From assembly GCA_026874595.1 (NCBI GenBank), contig CM049310.1, positions 46,971,058 to 47,035,057 of the forward strand: a stretch of 64,000 bases of DNA. Direction: 5' to 3'. Both the position numbers and the translations under genes were made by a program. Positions 34,801 to 46,900 of this stretch are shown here, piece after piece. Positions within the stretch are counted from its first letter, which is position 1. Every line of letters starts with the position of its first letter. The stretch comes from Sipunculus nudus. Its lineage: Eukaryota; Annelida; Sipuncula; Golfingiida; Sipunculidae. The notes under the pieces were generated by a model. It ran no database searches. It was not told the DNA's origin and worked only from the letters and a program-made list of their open reading frames with translations.

Positions 34801-37800
34801 AGTTAGTAACTGTACTTTTTACATGTGCTTTTCAGTCTTGAAGAGGTATTATCACAGATTCTTTGCATAATTCCCAATATACCAATAAGTACACAGGTTG
34901 TGTGCATGTTTACTGGCTAAAATAAAACATGATCAGTTTTATCCCTGCCATACCTGTGTAGGACATACTGGCATGATTTCACTTGTGCTTTTATTTATAA
35001 GTAAATGGTGTTCTATGAGTAATAAAACTGTGTAGTCAATTAAGTAATTATATGTATGTGAATTTCACTTCACTGCTCTCCGATCACCTTCTGAATTGAA
35101 AGAATGTGATAAACATGTACAATGTTTAATCATTTGATATAACTAATAACTGATTGCGGGAAAGGCAGATTCATATAATCATATATTAAGAAATATTAAG
35201 AAATTGACAGATAGTTGGCATATACTTGAAGAGAAGCTAAAAGATAACCCTTGATAAATGTCAAGTAAGAAATTTCGGGGTAAATTTGCTGTAGGTTAGG
35301 TATTTAACCTTATAGCACATAGGGGTGTTATGTGTTCAGAGCATTTCATCCAGAACAGACACTGGGCCCTCTGTGATTGGCTGGTACAATTAGTGACATC
35401 ACTGACAAAATTTAGAAATGACTTAAATCTAACAATACATGTTCTTTTTATTCTTTCCTGAAAATTTGGGGCAGGAATAAGAAGCTTTTGATGAGATCTA
35501 GAATTTTTAGTCTCAGGGGATTCCCAAACAGACCTAAGGCTTGGTATAGGGCTCTCCTTCTGCTGGACTTGATATGAACTTGGCCTGATCTCTCAAGTCC
35601 TTTTATCCCGAGTCCGACTACAAGTCCAAGTCGAGGTGGCTGAAGTCCAAGCCTGAGTCTGAGTCCTAAAATTTCATGGGTTTCTCATGAAACCAGATCA
35701 ATATTAATTAAAATTAATACATAACACATTTTTGTAATCCTGTTAACAAGAAACCAGAGACACTTTATTATAAAGTGGAAAAAAATTACCTTCAACCAAT
35801 CCTGGGCAGATGTGGGGGAAAATAGCCATAACAACAACCAGACAGACATAAGCCAAATACATTAAGTTTAAAGCCGGGAGAGAAAATGGTAAGGTTACTT
35901 TCATCTTGATCTAGCACTCAGCTCAGTCCAGGAGAGCTTGTTCAATCATTTGATTGGCAAGTTTCCCAACCAGTTCATGTGTATCATGTGAATACTTCAG
36001 ATTTTCTTTAAATATTCTATCCGGTATGTTTGCAGTACAACAGTCTGCAGTTTGAATATGTAATGAACATACTGACTGAAACCCTGTCTTATGCTTCAAG
36101 CGTACCATGTGAACACTTTTGATTTTCTGTTAATATTCTATCTGGCATGTGTGCATCATAAAAGTCTTCACTTTGAAGATGTTATAAACATACTGACTGA
36201 AAACCTTTTGGTCTGCACATACTGACTGAAAACCTTTCGGTCTTATGGTTTTATAAAAGATTAAGAGAGTTTGCCTGTAAATGTTATTTTGACAGATCAT
36301 TTCATTCTAGGAAATTCCAGTTGCTTCCTTGTTGTTGCCTTGCCAACAGGGATTGAGGAAGAATCAAACATTACCATCACCATATTTTATAGTGATCCTT
36401 TTTCATTTAATCAGTGTCACTGACCCCATCCATTTTCTTATGTCCAATATATTATTTTCTTAAAATTCTCAATTCTCAACACAGTATGCTATTGGTTTCA
36501 AAACTTATTTTTCATGTAATTGATAAAGTCACAAATTTTGCACTAAATCATTATTACCTGTACTTAATGAGCTCTCTGTGTGGAAAAATATCTTTTAAAA
36601 ATCTATTATTTCCCTTTGTTATGTAAAGTTTTATTAGATTTAACATAATTTGGCGGGTGTGAAACACATTTGGGCATGAAAATTTAATCAGTTAGCCCAA
36701 CTAGGCAGTTAGAGAAAAATACTGATGTCTTACTCTGGTAGATATAGAAAAGGACAATAAATACTAGTAACCTCACAGCTGAGACAGGGTCACTCCGAAA
36801 ACTCGACACTAACCTCTTCATATACAGGGGAGGATACAGGATTTAGAAAAAGGAGGGGTCCAGCCCAGGAGAACTAATGACTAATCCTAAAAAAAATCCC
36901 CTTGTCCAGTTGGGGGGGGGGGGGAGGCTGCAAAAAAATGTTCTGAGTTTCAAACCATTTAAAAAGGAAGCTGCGGCTGAAAAGGGGTGTGGGAGGTCTG
37001 GACCCCCCCCCCCCCCTGCTGGATCCACTTATGCAATATCCCATTAATAATTTTAGATATATTATACACAGATAAACAAGGCAAAGATGAACAGAAAGAC
37101 ACTGGTGACAATTTAAAGCATGTCTACCTTCAATGGTGCAGGAGGATTAAAAGTATTCCATCCACTAATTACGAATATCATATTTCAATCTTCTCTACAT
37201 GTAAGGTTGATGAAAAAATAGAAATTCCAAATTTACCTATTATCAGATCAATATAATCCCTGGGTGTATGACTTTGCATCTTTACTCTCATCAACGTAAA
37301 TAGGAAAAATGGCTAAAATTACAGGGTAATTTCCCATACTTTAAGGATAATTGGCCATTACAAAATGGTGTAGATCTCTGATCACAGATAAACACTACAC
37401 TTATTGATACTTAAACTGAAGGGTCTCCTACAAAGTAAGGCACAAAGTGAGTGGGTGTGGCTGCCTATGACGTGCTTATCTCAGCAAGAGACTTCCTGCT
37501 GATGAAAGTAAGATGCATGCATAGCTCCTCCTAACTGATACATTGTAAAGTCATTACTATTCAAAGAATAAAACTGATCAGTTATTTTGATTTATAATAA
37601 TAGCAGAAAAATATTCACAGATAGCTTGAGCATTATTCCATGAAACGAAGTGAAAAAGTATTACCGGTATATAATTTTTGGCTACAATTTTGGTAACATG
37701 ATTAATAAAATGTTCAACTATAAAATTTAACGTTCAGATATAATAATGAAAACAAATGTGCAACTAATGTTTGAATCATTAAATCTTAGTTTGATTTTCC

Positions 37801-38950
37801 TTTATTAAAATAAAATTTCACAAGAATCTAATAAAGCAGATAATAATGATGAATCAATTGCTTCCTGCATATGTTGCATAATATACCTGAACCCATTACC
37901 TCCATTCATGGCAATCTACATGTATGAAACATTTTCAAATGAACTTATTAGTCAATATGACTAGTTTTACTGTCAGTCAGTCAATATGCTAAAGCACTTG
38001 CACTATTTGCAACATCTGCCAGCCTGTTTAGATTAGGCTATCATGCATAACTTTATGTGATCATAAAATTATTTTGTTGATACCCATGCAGTATTAAGAG
38101 CAATCACAACAGCTCTAGTCATTCAACTTTAATCAGAATCAGACTAATTCGTCCCATGACATCAGCTGTGTTCATTGGCTACACAGAAATGAAAGCAGGG
38201 TCCTTAATGTGTGACATAATGAGTTGGTAAGAAGACTATGGGAGCTAAAACTTTAAACTGAGTTTAAATTTTGATGAAGTAGTGACTGATGTGAAAGCTG
38301 ATATAAAGAAGTACTGATTAACTCTTTAAGTGTTTTTTACAATTTTAGCCATGCAGAGATTGCATTTCTTGGCCACAAATTCTGGATCACCACATCAAGA
38401 AAATTCTCAAGATCCTTATAAGACTTTGGTGTGCAGTACATAAGTTCTGGAAAGATTTAATATCAAGCATATATATATATATATATATGCCTTTCTCACG
38501 GTTCATTCACCTACTTGATGGTTGCATCACATGTAAACTCTGCAACCTGAACAAAGGCAGCTTACAGGAGAACACACCTGTGCACATTCAGCTGGTGGAA
38601 ACTCTCACGACTTTCAGAAATTTACTCTGAAGCTCTGCCAGAATATTGTTAAATGATGAGCTTGCCATGGGCCAAGGAAAAAAAGACAACTACACTTTAT
38701 CCCTTGATGGTAAAGAATCCTTAAAAGATGTATTGATTCAAATTACCTCAAATATTCAATGGATTGTACGCTTGGGTGTTGTCCTGACCCTCTTCAAAAT
38801 TTCATCAAAATTATATTGGGGAATCTTTTAACAAAGTTACTGACATACCAACTTAAGAGTGGTCACATTAAAAAATATAAATAATACATCCTGTTGGCAA
38901 GAAAAACTATTCCAGTTCTAGATAACTCAGATACATATTATCTATTACTT
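34800..38950. other. Long non-coding stretch
   Basis: No gene recognised. It contains a repeat with G/C homopolymers at 36825-37040, a short 'gagtccgag' type repetition at about 35600-35670, a tandem 'actgactgaaaacctttcgg' duplication at about 36195-36240 and a (TA)n run at 38468-38488. Confidence 0.5.
36825..37040. repeat. Repeat with internal poly-G and poly-C, possible MITE
   Basis: It begins tacaggggaggatacaggat and ends ctggatccacttatgcaat, with a 13-G run (36912-36924) and a 14-C run (37003-37016). The two ends are roughly inverse (aggat...atcc). The boundaries are uncertain. Confidence 0.4.
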
Positions 38951-38954
38951 TTTT

Positions 38955-38990
38955 AAATATATATATAAATATATATAAATATATACATAA

Positions 38991-39028
<38 letters not shown>
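38955..39028. repeat. (TA)n-type microsatellite
   Basis: ATATATA with interspersed AAATA, then a pure TA run. Confidence 0.95.
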
Positions 39029-39031
<3 letters not shown>

Positions 39032-39751
39032 CAATTATACTTACCAGAACCTAGCTCGGTTAGGTTGTTAGGCGACTTGGCTGTTGCAACAACTTTTCTG
39101 TTCCTTGTGAATTTCCTGAACTGATTGCACTAAAGTTGGAATATTCTAGCCTTTCACTTTCAGCTCAGCTTGGATACTTTGTCCTTTTGTCCTGCCATCA
39201 TCATCGATATTGTCCTACATTAATTAAACCTTCTGCTTGGGATCTACTGTCTAACGTGTAAAAAGTACAATGCTGGCTGAATCAAGGTTAATATACCTCT
39301 GCATGCAAGTGAAAGTGATCTGTCATAAAATGCCAAAGGGTGTGGTCCAGTCTTAGGCAGAGTGTCTCATAAATTTGGCCAATGTGAATATTTCATGTTC
39401 TTAGTGCATGAACCGGCCAGCCATAGCTGTAGCCTGTAGCTAGCCGGGGCTGTTACGTCACTATGGATTAACCGGCTCCTGTTTCATAGATTTATCCACA
39501 TTGAAAAATCTCCCAACCGTGACGGGACTAGCCCAGCCTGCAGTTATATACCGTTAATTTTGATAAGAAGTTCTCTGGATCAAGATCCTTAGTCCCGCAT
39601 GTCCAGTGTGAAGCAGTTTCACTTTTGCCGGTTTGTGCTGACCGCGTGAAGGATCAGTGACCGACTGAGTGACCGTAAATCTTACTGTACATAACAACTT
39701 TTGGGGATCAAGTGCCTGTTCAGGACGTCTGATGAATGCAAATTCACTCAC

Positions 39752-39856
39752 CAGCACAGGGAACGTAATGTTATGGTCGATAAAACGTGCTCCACGCACC
39801 TGATCAGCTGACAGCTTGTTTGGGCTTGCCGTGGTGACGACCTTGACATTCAGCAA
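39752..39856 (-). CDS. Candidate first coding exon (remote)
   Basis: The minus-strand ATG at 39856 opens 35 codons (MLNVKVVTTASPNKLSADQV, then RFIDHNITFPVL), closed by a strong donor gtgagtg in phase 0. The segment is GC-richer than its surroundings. The next minus-strand exon with a possible phase-0 acceptor is at about 12215, 27 kb away, so this might be exon 1 of the propeller gene. It could equally belong to an unseen gene or be chance. No domain is recognised. Confidence 0.3.
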
Positions 39857-40147
39857 TTACCATACAGAATCTGCCCAATGTTGTTTAAATTTCTTTATTT
39901 AGACAAAAGTTCTTTAAAAAAACTCACAGAAACAAACATGTTTCTTAAACGCCAATTTGCCTAAAAATGACCAGAATCCTTTCAATATGAAATTCCTGTT
40001 CTGCGGCACATGTGTGTTTAACTGTTTGCTGGTATGTGCTGACATCTGGGCGCAAGATGTTGAACAAATGATGATAACAAAACATTACGAATAGGTACTA
40101 CAGATTTGTTCCAATCCATAAATTCAAATAATACAAATAATGGAAAT

Positions 40148-40165
40148 AATAATAATAATAATGCA

Positions 40166-40202
<37 letters not shown>

Positions 40203-40262
40203 TCAATAATAATAATAATAATAAATAATAATAATAAAATAATGATAAAAATATTAATAAAA
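40148..40262. repeat. (AAT)n microsatellite
   Basis: Trinucleotide repeat with a few interruptions. The poly-Leu open frame across it is an artefact. Confidence 0.95.
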
Positions 40263-42220
40263 CCAGCTTTGTTAACTTAATTAGGTCTACCATTAAGAAC
40301 TTGGCCTGACATGATGGAAAGACAAACGTTATCTGTAACTCACGATGGAATTAGAACAGTTCTGGACAGGGTCTGAGTAAATGTATGTGAAAATACTTAC
40401 CAAACATATGGAAACTTATATTTTAATTGCTTGTTGACATTTCCTCCGTCAAAGCCTAGGAATTTATATTTCGTTGCATAAATTTTATATGAAATGATTC
40501 TTAGCAAGCTTTTTCAGAGAAGGCGATAATCATGAGGGTAACCTTTGTCCAGGAATGACCAGTTTCAAGTCCCCAGGAGAACGGGCCAAGGAGTCTCTGA
40601 AGATCTATTAAAGTTAGATATAGGTTGCATATGTTAACAAAAATCCGTGTAAGGCAAACATGCCGGAACTGTACAATAGAGATTTGTAAAGGATATTTTT
40701 AAGGGTGAACTATTTTGGCAGAGATCTGAGGTTTAAGCAACAGAGCCGCTATGTTCTGCAAATGGACAACGTTAAAACGCAATTCTTCAGCAAGGTCTGC
40801 GTGTATAAGCCGAATGGATTTAATAGACATTGATAATCGGGGGGGGGGGGGGGGTTCAGGTTGTACACGAGATTTTGTAGGGTTTTCCAGCAGGTAATAG
40901 AAAACAACACTGGTATTTAAGTTTAACATCACACATAGTTCAAAAACCTGTCCGAATTTAGAATGCTTATTACTCACATGCCAAAACAGTATACTGTCAG
41001 CCAGTGCATAGGGTGTACGCTTTACTACCGATACGGAGGGTATGCTTCGGGTATACGCTTTACTAAAGCTCTGAAATGTGGCCGGTTACTCTCTTCACCA
41101 TTGGCTTCACAGTTTCATTTCCTTAAACATACGTAGGGACCCCAGCTACTCCCTAAGGGACTTGACTGCGGTCCCTGGAGGTCTGGCCTCCAGGCCCGCT
41201 AACCCCTGACTCAAATCCTATGCCCTCCCCCTTAACTTGCTGTGATTCTTTATTAGGGAATTAATGGTTGAGCCCACTTATAGTGTGGGGGGAGGGGTTA
41301 TCTATTAGGAGTATATGGAATATCCTACAATTTGACGGTAGCCATTTATATCGCTTTAATTTATTACGCACGTTGAATCACTATAATTATTCATTATATT
41401 TAGTTGGGGAACCTGAGTTTACAGTGACTCGGTCTCAGGTTGTGTAGAACTTGTGTACAATTATCTACACACACCAAAGAAATTCACGGTTTGAGGAAAC
41501 AACCTGATGTTCCACAATCGGTTGTTTAATCATGTTCGACGATTGTGAGATAAAAGCAGCCGTTGATCTATTATTAATCGATTATTGCTTATGTAACTGA
41601 TCTATTTATTATTAGGAACTATCGTTATTCTGGCAGCAAGGACTCACTTTCACAATCCCATATAATCCTCTGCGGATACACAATATACTTACTTATGTAT
41701 CAGAAATATGGGGCTTACAACTCTGTAAACTTGACAGTATATTAATTAGTATACCAATACCTAATAAAACCAATATGTACTATATATAAACTAACACCGG
41801 AGAAATACCAGATGAGGTGGTGTAAATCGGTGCTACAGTTACATAGCAAAAGCACCAACACAGCGGTTACTGCTGTTCAAATTAGGCTAATTTCCTACAA
41901 TATTTGATATTTTAAGCCATATGATATTATATTGAAACAGATTACACTTAGATGAATTCAATCCTGTATTAAAAGAGAGTGTACTGGGTAATATGAAGCA
42001 ATAAAGAAATGGCCAACCCTGCTGTGTGGTAGATTTCCAAAAAAACTACTACTTAAACTTGATATGGATAAGGTATAGCAGCTTGAGATAAGATACAGTG
42101 ATAAAAAACTAAAACAAACCATAATGAGAAGATTAAAGATATCTTTAGAAAAAAATAGCACCTTGATGTATACATTGAGATTTACCTGTGATGGTGGTAA
42201 CAACTTATAGACACACAGAA
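40263..42220. other. Non-coding stretch
   Basis: No gene recognised. Poly-G run at 40839-40854 (16 G). Two near-identical short segments (gtacgctttacta and gtatacgctttacta) lie at about 41014 and 41054. Confidence 0.5.
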
Positions 42221-42221
42221 A

Positions 42222-42455
42222 ATTTGAATCAAACATTTACCTGGAACTATATCTCACCTTAATAAAAAAGGTAAAGATAGACAATCTCTAACTAGACTCT
42301 GTATTAGTGCACATAATCTACATATTGAAACAGGCAGACACCATAGATCTTATCCAACACCACTCCAGGAACGAAAAATGGACCCTATGTAATAATAATG
42401 ATATAAAAGATGAAGTACATTTAATGATGTGTAATGAGTGTTATTTACCTATGCA
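42222..42455 (+). pseudogene. Decayed non-LTR retrotransposon ORF2 3' end
   Basis: Read in three frames. The order SNIYLELYLTLIKK, then RQSLTRLCISAHNLHIETGR, then TLCNNNDIKDEVHLMMCNEC matches the conserved tail of many invertebrate LINE ORF2 proteins: a basic segment, 'I S x H x L x I E x G R', a Cys pair, and 'DE x H x L x x C'. At least two single-base shifts break it. The upstream RT part is not recognisable. Confidence 0.5.
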
Positions 42456-42463
42456 CTAACGTT

Positions 42464-42466
<3 letters not shown>

Positions 42467-42522
<56 letters not shown>

Positions 42523-42524
42523 AT
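42467..42524. repeat. (TA)n microsatellite
   Basis: Long TA run directly downstream of the LINE-like remnant. Confidence 0.95.
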
Positions 42525-42992
42525 GTATTTGTGGGTGTATATTTTATATATGTTTATGTAGATGTGTATGTATGTATGTATATATTGCTGGTACTTATGT
42601 GATAGACATTATAAATGTCAAAAGGTATTTATGCACTGCACAAGAACTGCACACATTAGCAGACGAGAGCAATCATCGTCATTCTTCAAGCAAAGACTTG
42701 ATCAACCATGCACGCTATAATTGACACAATACTACTGATTACAGACACTCAGCAGGTGTCTCAGCAGGTGCACCTAAAGGCATTTTTAATTTTTAACCAA
42801 TCCGTTGGAAAGGTGAACATCTAGATGTTTTCCACTTTAGTCTGGTAAGTAGTAACATACATGACACAGAAACGAAATATTTTACAGGTGGTGTTCCACC
42901 GACTCCCTATATTCCTATATTTTCTTATATCTATATGTAATCAGACGATATATGATACTCATATGAGGGTGCATATATTTTGTTGACCACAG

Positions 42993-42993
<1 letters not shown>

Positions 42994-43048
<55 letters not shown>
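42994..43048. repeat. (CT)n(CA)n microsatellite
   Basis: A CT run passing into a short CA run. Confidence 0.95.
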
Positions 43049-43166
43049 GATACACAAAGATACGTTATCACTAATACATTATCACTTTTCTTACCACTCT
43101 TCTTACCATTAAGAAGAAAATTTACGAATTTTATGCCGAGGCAAACATATATAAGTATATTCATAT

Positions 43167-43233
43167 ACTGTGGTTGGCTTTTTATTCGCGAGGCTGAAAT
43201 TTCGCGATTTCTTTCATTTTCGCGATTGTACCA

Positions 43234-43294
<61 letters not shown>

Positions 43295-43605
43295 AACTAT
43301 GTACAGCAGTATACATATACATTGTATTTGTATGATTTTAAATTTAAAACAAATCCTACAATATCTCACTTATTCTTGGTACAGTCATTCACTTATGACC
43401 TGTGTAACAGTTGATATATTTTATGTGATTACCGCGTGTTTCAATACCGATTAGTTTTCTGATAATGTTGTTTCAAAAGGTGGGACAACTAATCCCCTCT
43501 TGTTCATCTTAGCTGATGAGGCATTTTATTCCCAATGGTTTAATATTCGCGATTATTTCATATTCGCAAAATTAAAACCCTCGCGAATAAAAAGGCAACC
43601 ACAGT
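43167..43605. mobile_element. MITE with ACTGTGGTTG-type ends and ATTCGCG motifs
   Basis: The left end reads actgtggttggctttttatt, then cgcgagg and tttcgcgattt. The right end is the inverse (attcgcgattatttc ... ccctcgcgaataaaaaggca, then accacagt). The arms are about 65 bp and the element is 439 bp. It contains a (TA)n run at 43236-43292 and no coding frame. It lies just downstream of PM20D2-like copy A. Confidence 0.65.
43236..43292. repeat. (TA)n microsatellite inside the MITE
   Basis: Perfect TA run of about 56 bp. Confidence 0.95.
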
Positions 43606-43833
43606 ATTCGAAATTATCTATATCAAATTTGATTATCAAGTCAAAGAAATATGCCGGACCAGTGCAGAAAAACACCATATAAACCAGTCCTCTTATATCA
43701 AAGGTATCTATCAAAGCACTCCCCACGCAGCGGTCGCATTAATTCCTGTTGTCCATTTCATATCGACATGAAATGGATTAAAGGAATGGAATATGACCGC
43801 TGTGTAAGGGCTGTAGGTATCGAGCGTTCATGT

Positions 43834-43970
43834 TCATTCTTGCTCCGCTTTTTCTCGTTTGAAGTCCTCCTTAACCTGCGACATGAGTTTTGCGTCGGAC
43901 ATGACATCTATGGCGACCATTGCTAACGCCTTGCTGTACGTCAAGGCGTGTGACTGGGCTTTAGGACTTC
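43834..43970 (-). CDS. PM20D2-like A, exon 6
   Basis: Acceptor ttttacag. It encodes [28 protein letters not shown] and a charged C-terminus ([13 protein letters not shown]), then TGA. The matching exons in B and C extend a little differently (RRDMEKFK). Confidence 0.88.
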
Positions 43971-46900
43971 CTGTAAAAAGAAATGAAAAATAAAACGAAC
44001 TAAGATAAAATATATAATATCACAGTAATGTAAAATATAATTTGATATAAACACAATATAATGTAATACAGTATGGGCAGGGCATTGTGGGATATATTAC
44101 CAATTAAAAAAGGTACTTCGGAAGGTGTACATATAGATGTAATTATCAAATGTATAAGCGCTTAATTCTCGGAGAACAAAATGCGGTATAGTGTATGTGA
44201 CAGGTGCCAGGTTAGACATTTGTTATTTTATCAATACTCATAATTAACACTTAAAGGATTTTGAGCCAGATCCACAAATTTGTGGTAAACTTGTTTTATT
44301 TTTAATATTTCCTTGATTTGAAACAAACCTGAGTTGACAAGATGTTCCCTATATTACACCGAATCTCCATCTGTGTTTGAGTTATTAATCTGCACTTTTT
44401 ATATATATTCGGACAACTAAGATGATTGCATTGAAGCAGGAGCGGCAACAACTAATACATGAACTAATATGAACACAGAAAAACAACCATGGCGCCACCT
44501 ACCCGCGGCTTCCGTAAACCCACGTGTGTGAATGGCGGCGTCTGTCCCGATGTGGAAGAACGGATGAATGCTGGGAACGACGTGGGATACGTTACCCATG
44601 TCCGTGCTGACTGACGCATTGTCAGTCGGGACGGTAGTGTAATCTACTTCGAGCTCGTCTAGTCTCTGTTCCATTAAATTACACAGAGTGTGGTTGTAGA
44701 TCATGCTGGCGTAGGTCTTCTTCCCCCATCGCAGCTCCACCTGGTGAAAAGAAACCAAACAACAACATAATAATTGGTACAAACTTCAATATGGCCGCAT
44801 TTCCCCGTTGTTTCCACACCCATTGCTGGCAGCTGTAAAATGTTAACTCGTGATGAATCTATGATCAAATAGTTTCTCTAAATAATGCGATTTTATTCCA
44901 GGATTAAATAAAACATTAAAAAGATATCTTTAGAAATGATGACAACCTTTGAATAGAGGCGGTGAACTATAGTTGTAAGTATCCTGTGACACCACATTTA
45001 CTCGCCAGACGAAACTATTTTTAAAACAGCATGTTGTAAAAAAACTAGCTATCTGGGAAAAAAATCTTTATCGTTTCGCGGGTATTGTTCGAGGATCGAT
45101 TTCTGATAAAAAAAATCGTTATTTTAAAAGCCTTTATAATGTTTTTGAACAACCACACATTTGTCCTTGTCAGTGCCAACGATATCGATTCTCATAGAGC
45201 CATGATTAATAGTATATGAATAAGTGTCGAAATCGATGGATATTATGGTATCGTTTAGTGGAATCTGATTGGACCAGGTTACATGGCCGACGTTTTTGAT
45301 TGGTCATCAAGTTCGTTACCTTACAGCCTGTAGCTGTGGCCGCGGCCTGGAAGCACTGGATGGTTTTCTCTTCTAATACCTTGAGTTCAGTCATCGTTGG
45401 CGTCCTACAGCAAAATACGAGTTGTGTCTCCTCGGGAATGATATTTGGTTTTGCTCCGCCCTTTCTAATGATGCCTGGGAATACAATTATAGGACATAGA
45501 AAGCATTCAGGGGACATGCACACACTTTAACAATTGCAGTTTTTTTGTACCCCGCTGTCGCCGAAGGCGCCATTGGCGGAGGACATAGGAATGGTGAGCG
45601 TCCGTCCGTCGTTTTTCCGTCCGTCCGTCCTTCCGGCCGTCCGTCACACATCTGTTAACGCGATCACTCATCCAGATTTCCAGGGACAATCACCAAACTT
45701 GCAGCAATAATGCAGCTTATGAGGGGTTAGATCGAGTTCGAATATGGATGACCTTGACCTATTTTCAAGGTCAAAGAGACGATAATGCTATAAAGATGTT
45801 AACGCAATAACTCAGCAAGAATTTGCGGGACCGTCGCCAAACTTGCAGCAATAATACACCTTACAAAGGGCTAGGTCAAGTTCGAATATGGATGATCTTG
45901 ATGCATTTTTCAAGGTCACACAGACGATAAGGCTAAAAAGATGTTAACGCAATAATTCAACAAGAATATGGGGACAGTCACCAAACTTGCAACAATAATG
46001 CACTTACGAAGGGCCAGATCAAATTTGAATATGGATGACCTTGGCACATTTTTCAAGGTCACAGAGACGATAATGCTAAAACGATGTGGATGCACTAACT
46101 CGAAAAGAATTTGAGGGACTGTCACCAAATTTGCAGCAGTACTACAACTTATGAGGGGCTAGGTAAAGTTCAAATATGGATGACTTGACCTATTATTCAA
46201 GGCATTCATCAGTCAATTGGAAACACCTATCACAAATTTCATACAGCTATTCAGAACCTTTGTTTCCACCCACTTCCACATTAGGCGGGGGCATACCAGA
46301 TCTGTTTCACAGATCAACTTTGCCCTTGTCATTTCTTGATCATGTTCAATGCATAATCATCTTTTGTTCAGCATCATGGTACAACTCATTCAAAAATACA
46401 CTTGGAATCCTGGAATATCCTTTTATGCTTTGTACATATATAGTAAACGAGCAGATATATAGACACATAAGCCTTTATCTATATAAATGAATACAAATCG
46501 ATCGTTCTTTGTCTTAAAAAATCTCAACCTTTGCAATATTTTATTAAAATTTTTCAATATTTTTTTAAATATTAACAATGAATTTCATTCAGCCGGGTCT
46601 ATCCCCCCCTATGGAAAAAATGCATGATCATAACTATAAACATGGAAATCTATATACTCTGTGTATAGTTTATATTTATCACATATATTTCCTTCAAATA
46701 TTTATCAACCTATTATTTTTTAAATGATTAAAGATTTCTGCAGATATTGAATATTTTGTAAGCTGATGGTCTCACCATGCACGCGCCACGTGGGTTTTAA
46801 CTGTTGCCTCAGACATGAAATATTGTTATAGGCCAGGACCGCCGCGTCAAGCGCGTTCACGCCCTCCCATGGGAAACCCGAGGCGTGGCTCGCCTTGCCG

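Noticed and set aside
40018-40293. Poly-leucine open frame
   Set aside because: Translation of an (AAT)n microsatellite on the minus strand.
42434-43454. Open frames reading poly Ile-Tyr or Ser-Leu
   Set aside because: Translations of (TA)n and (CT)n microsatellites.
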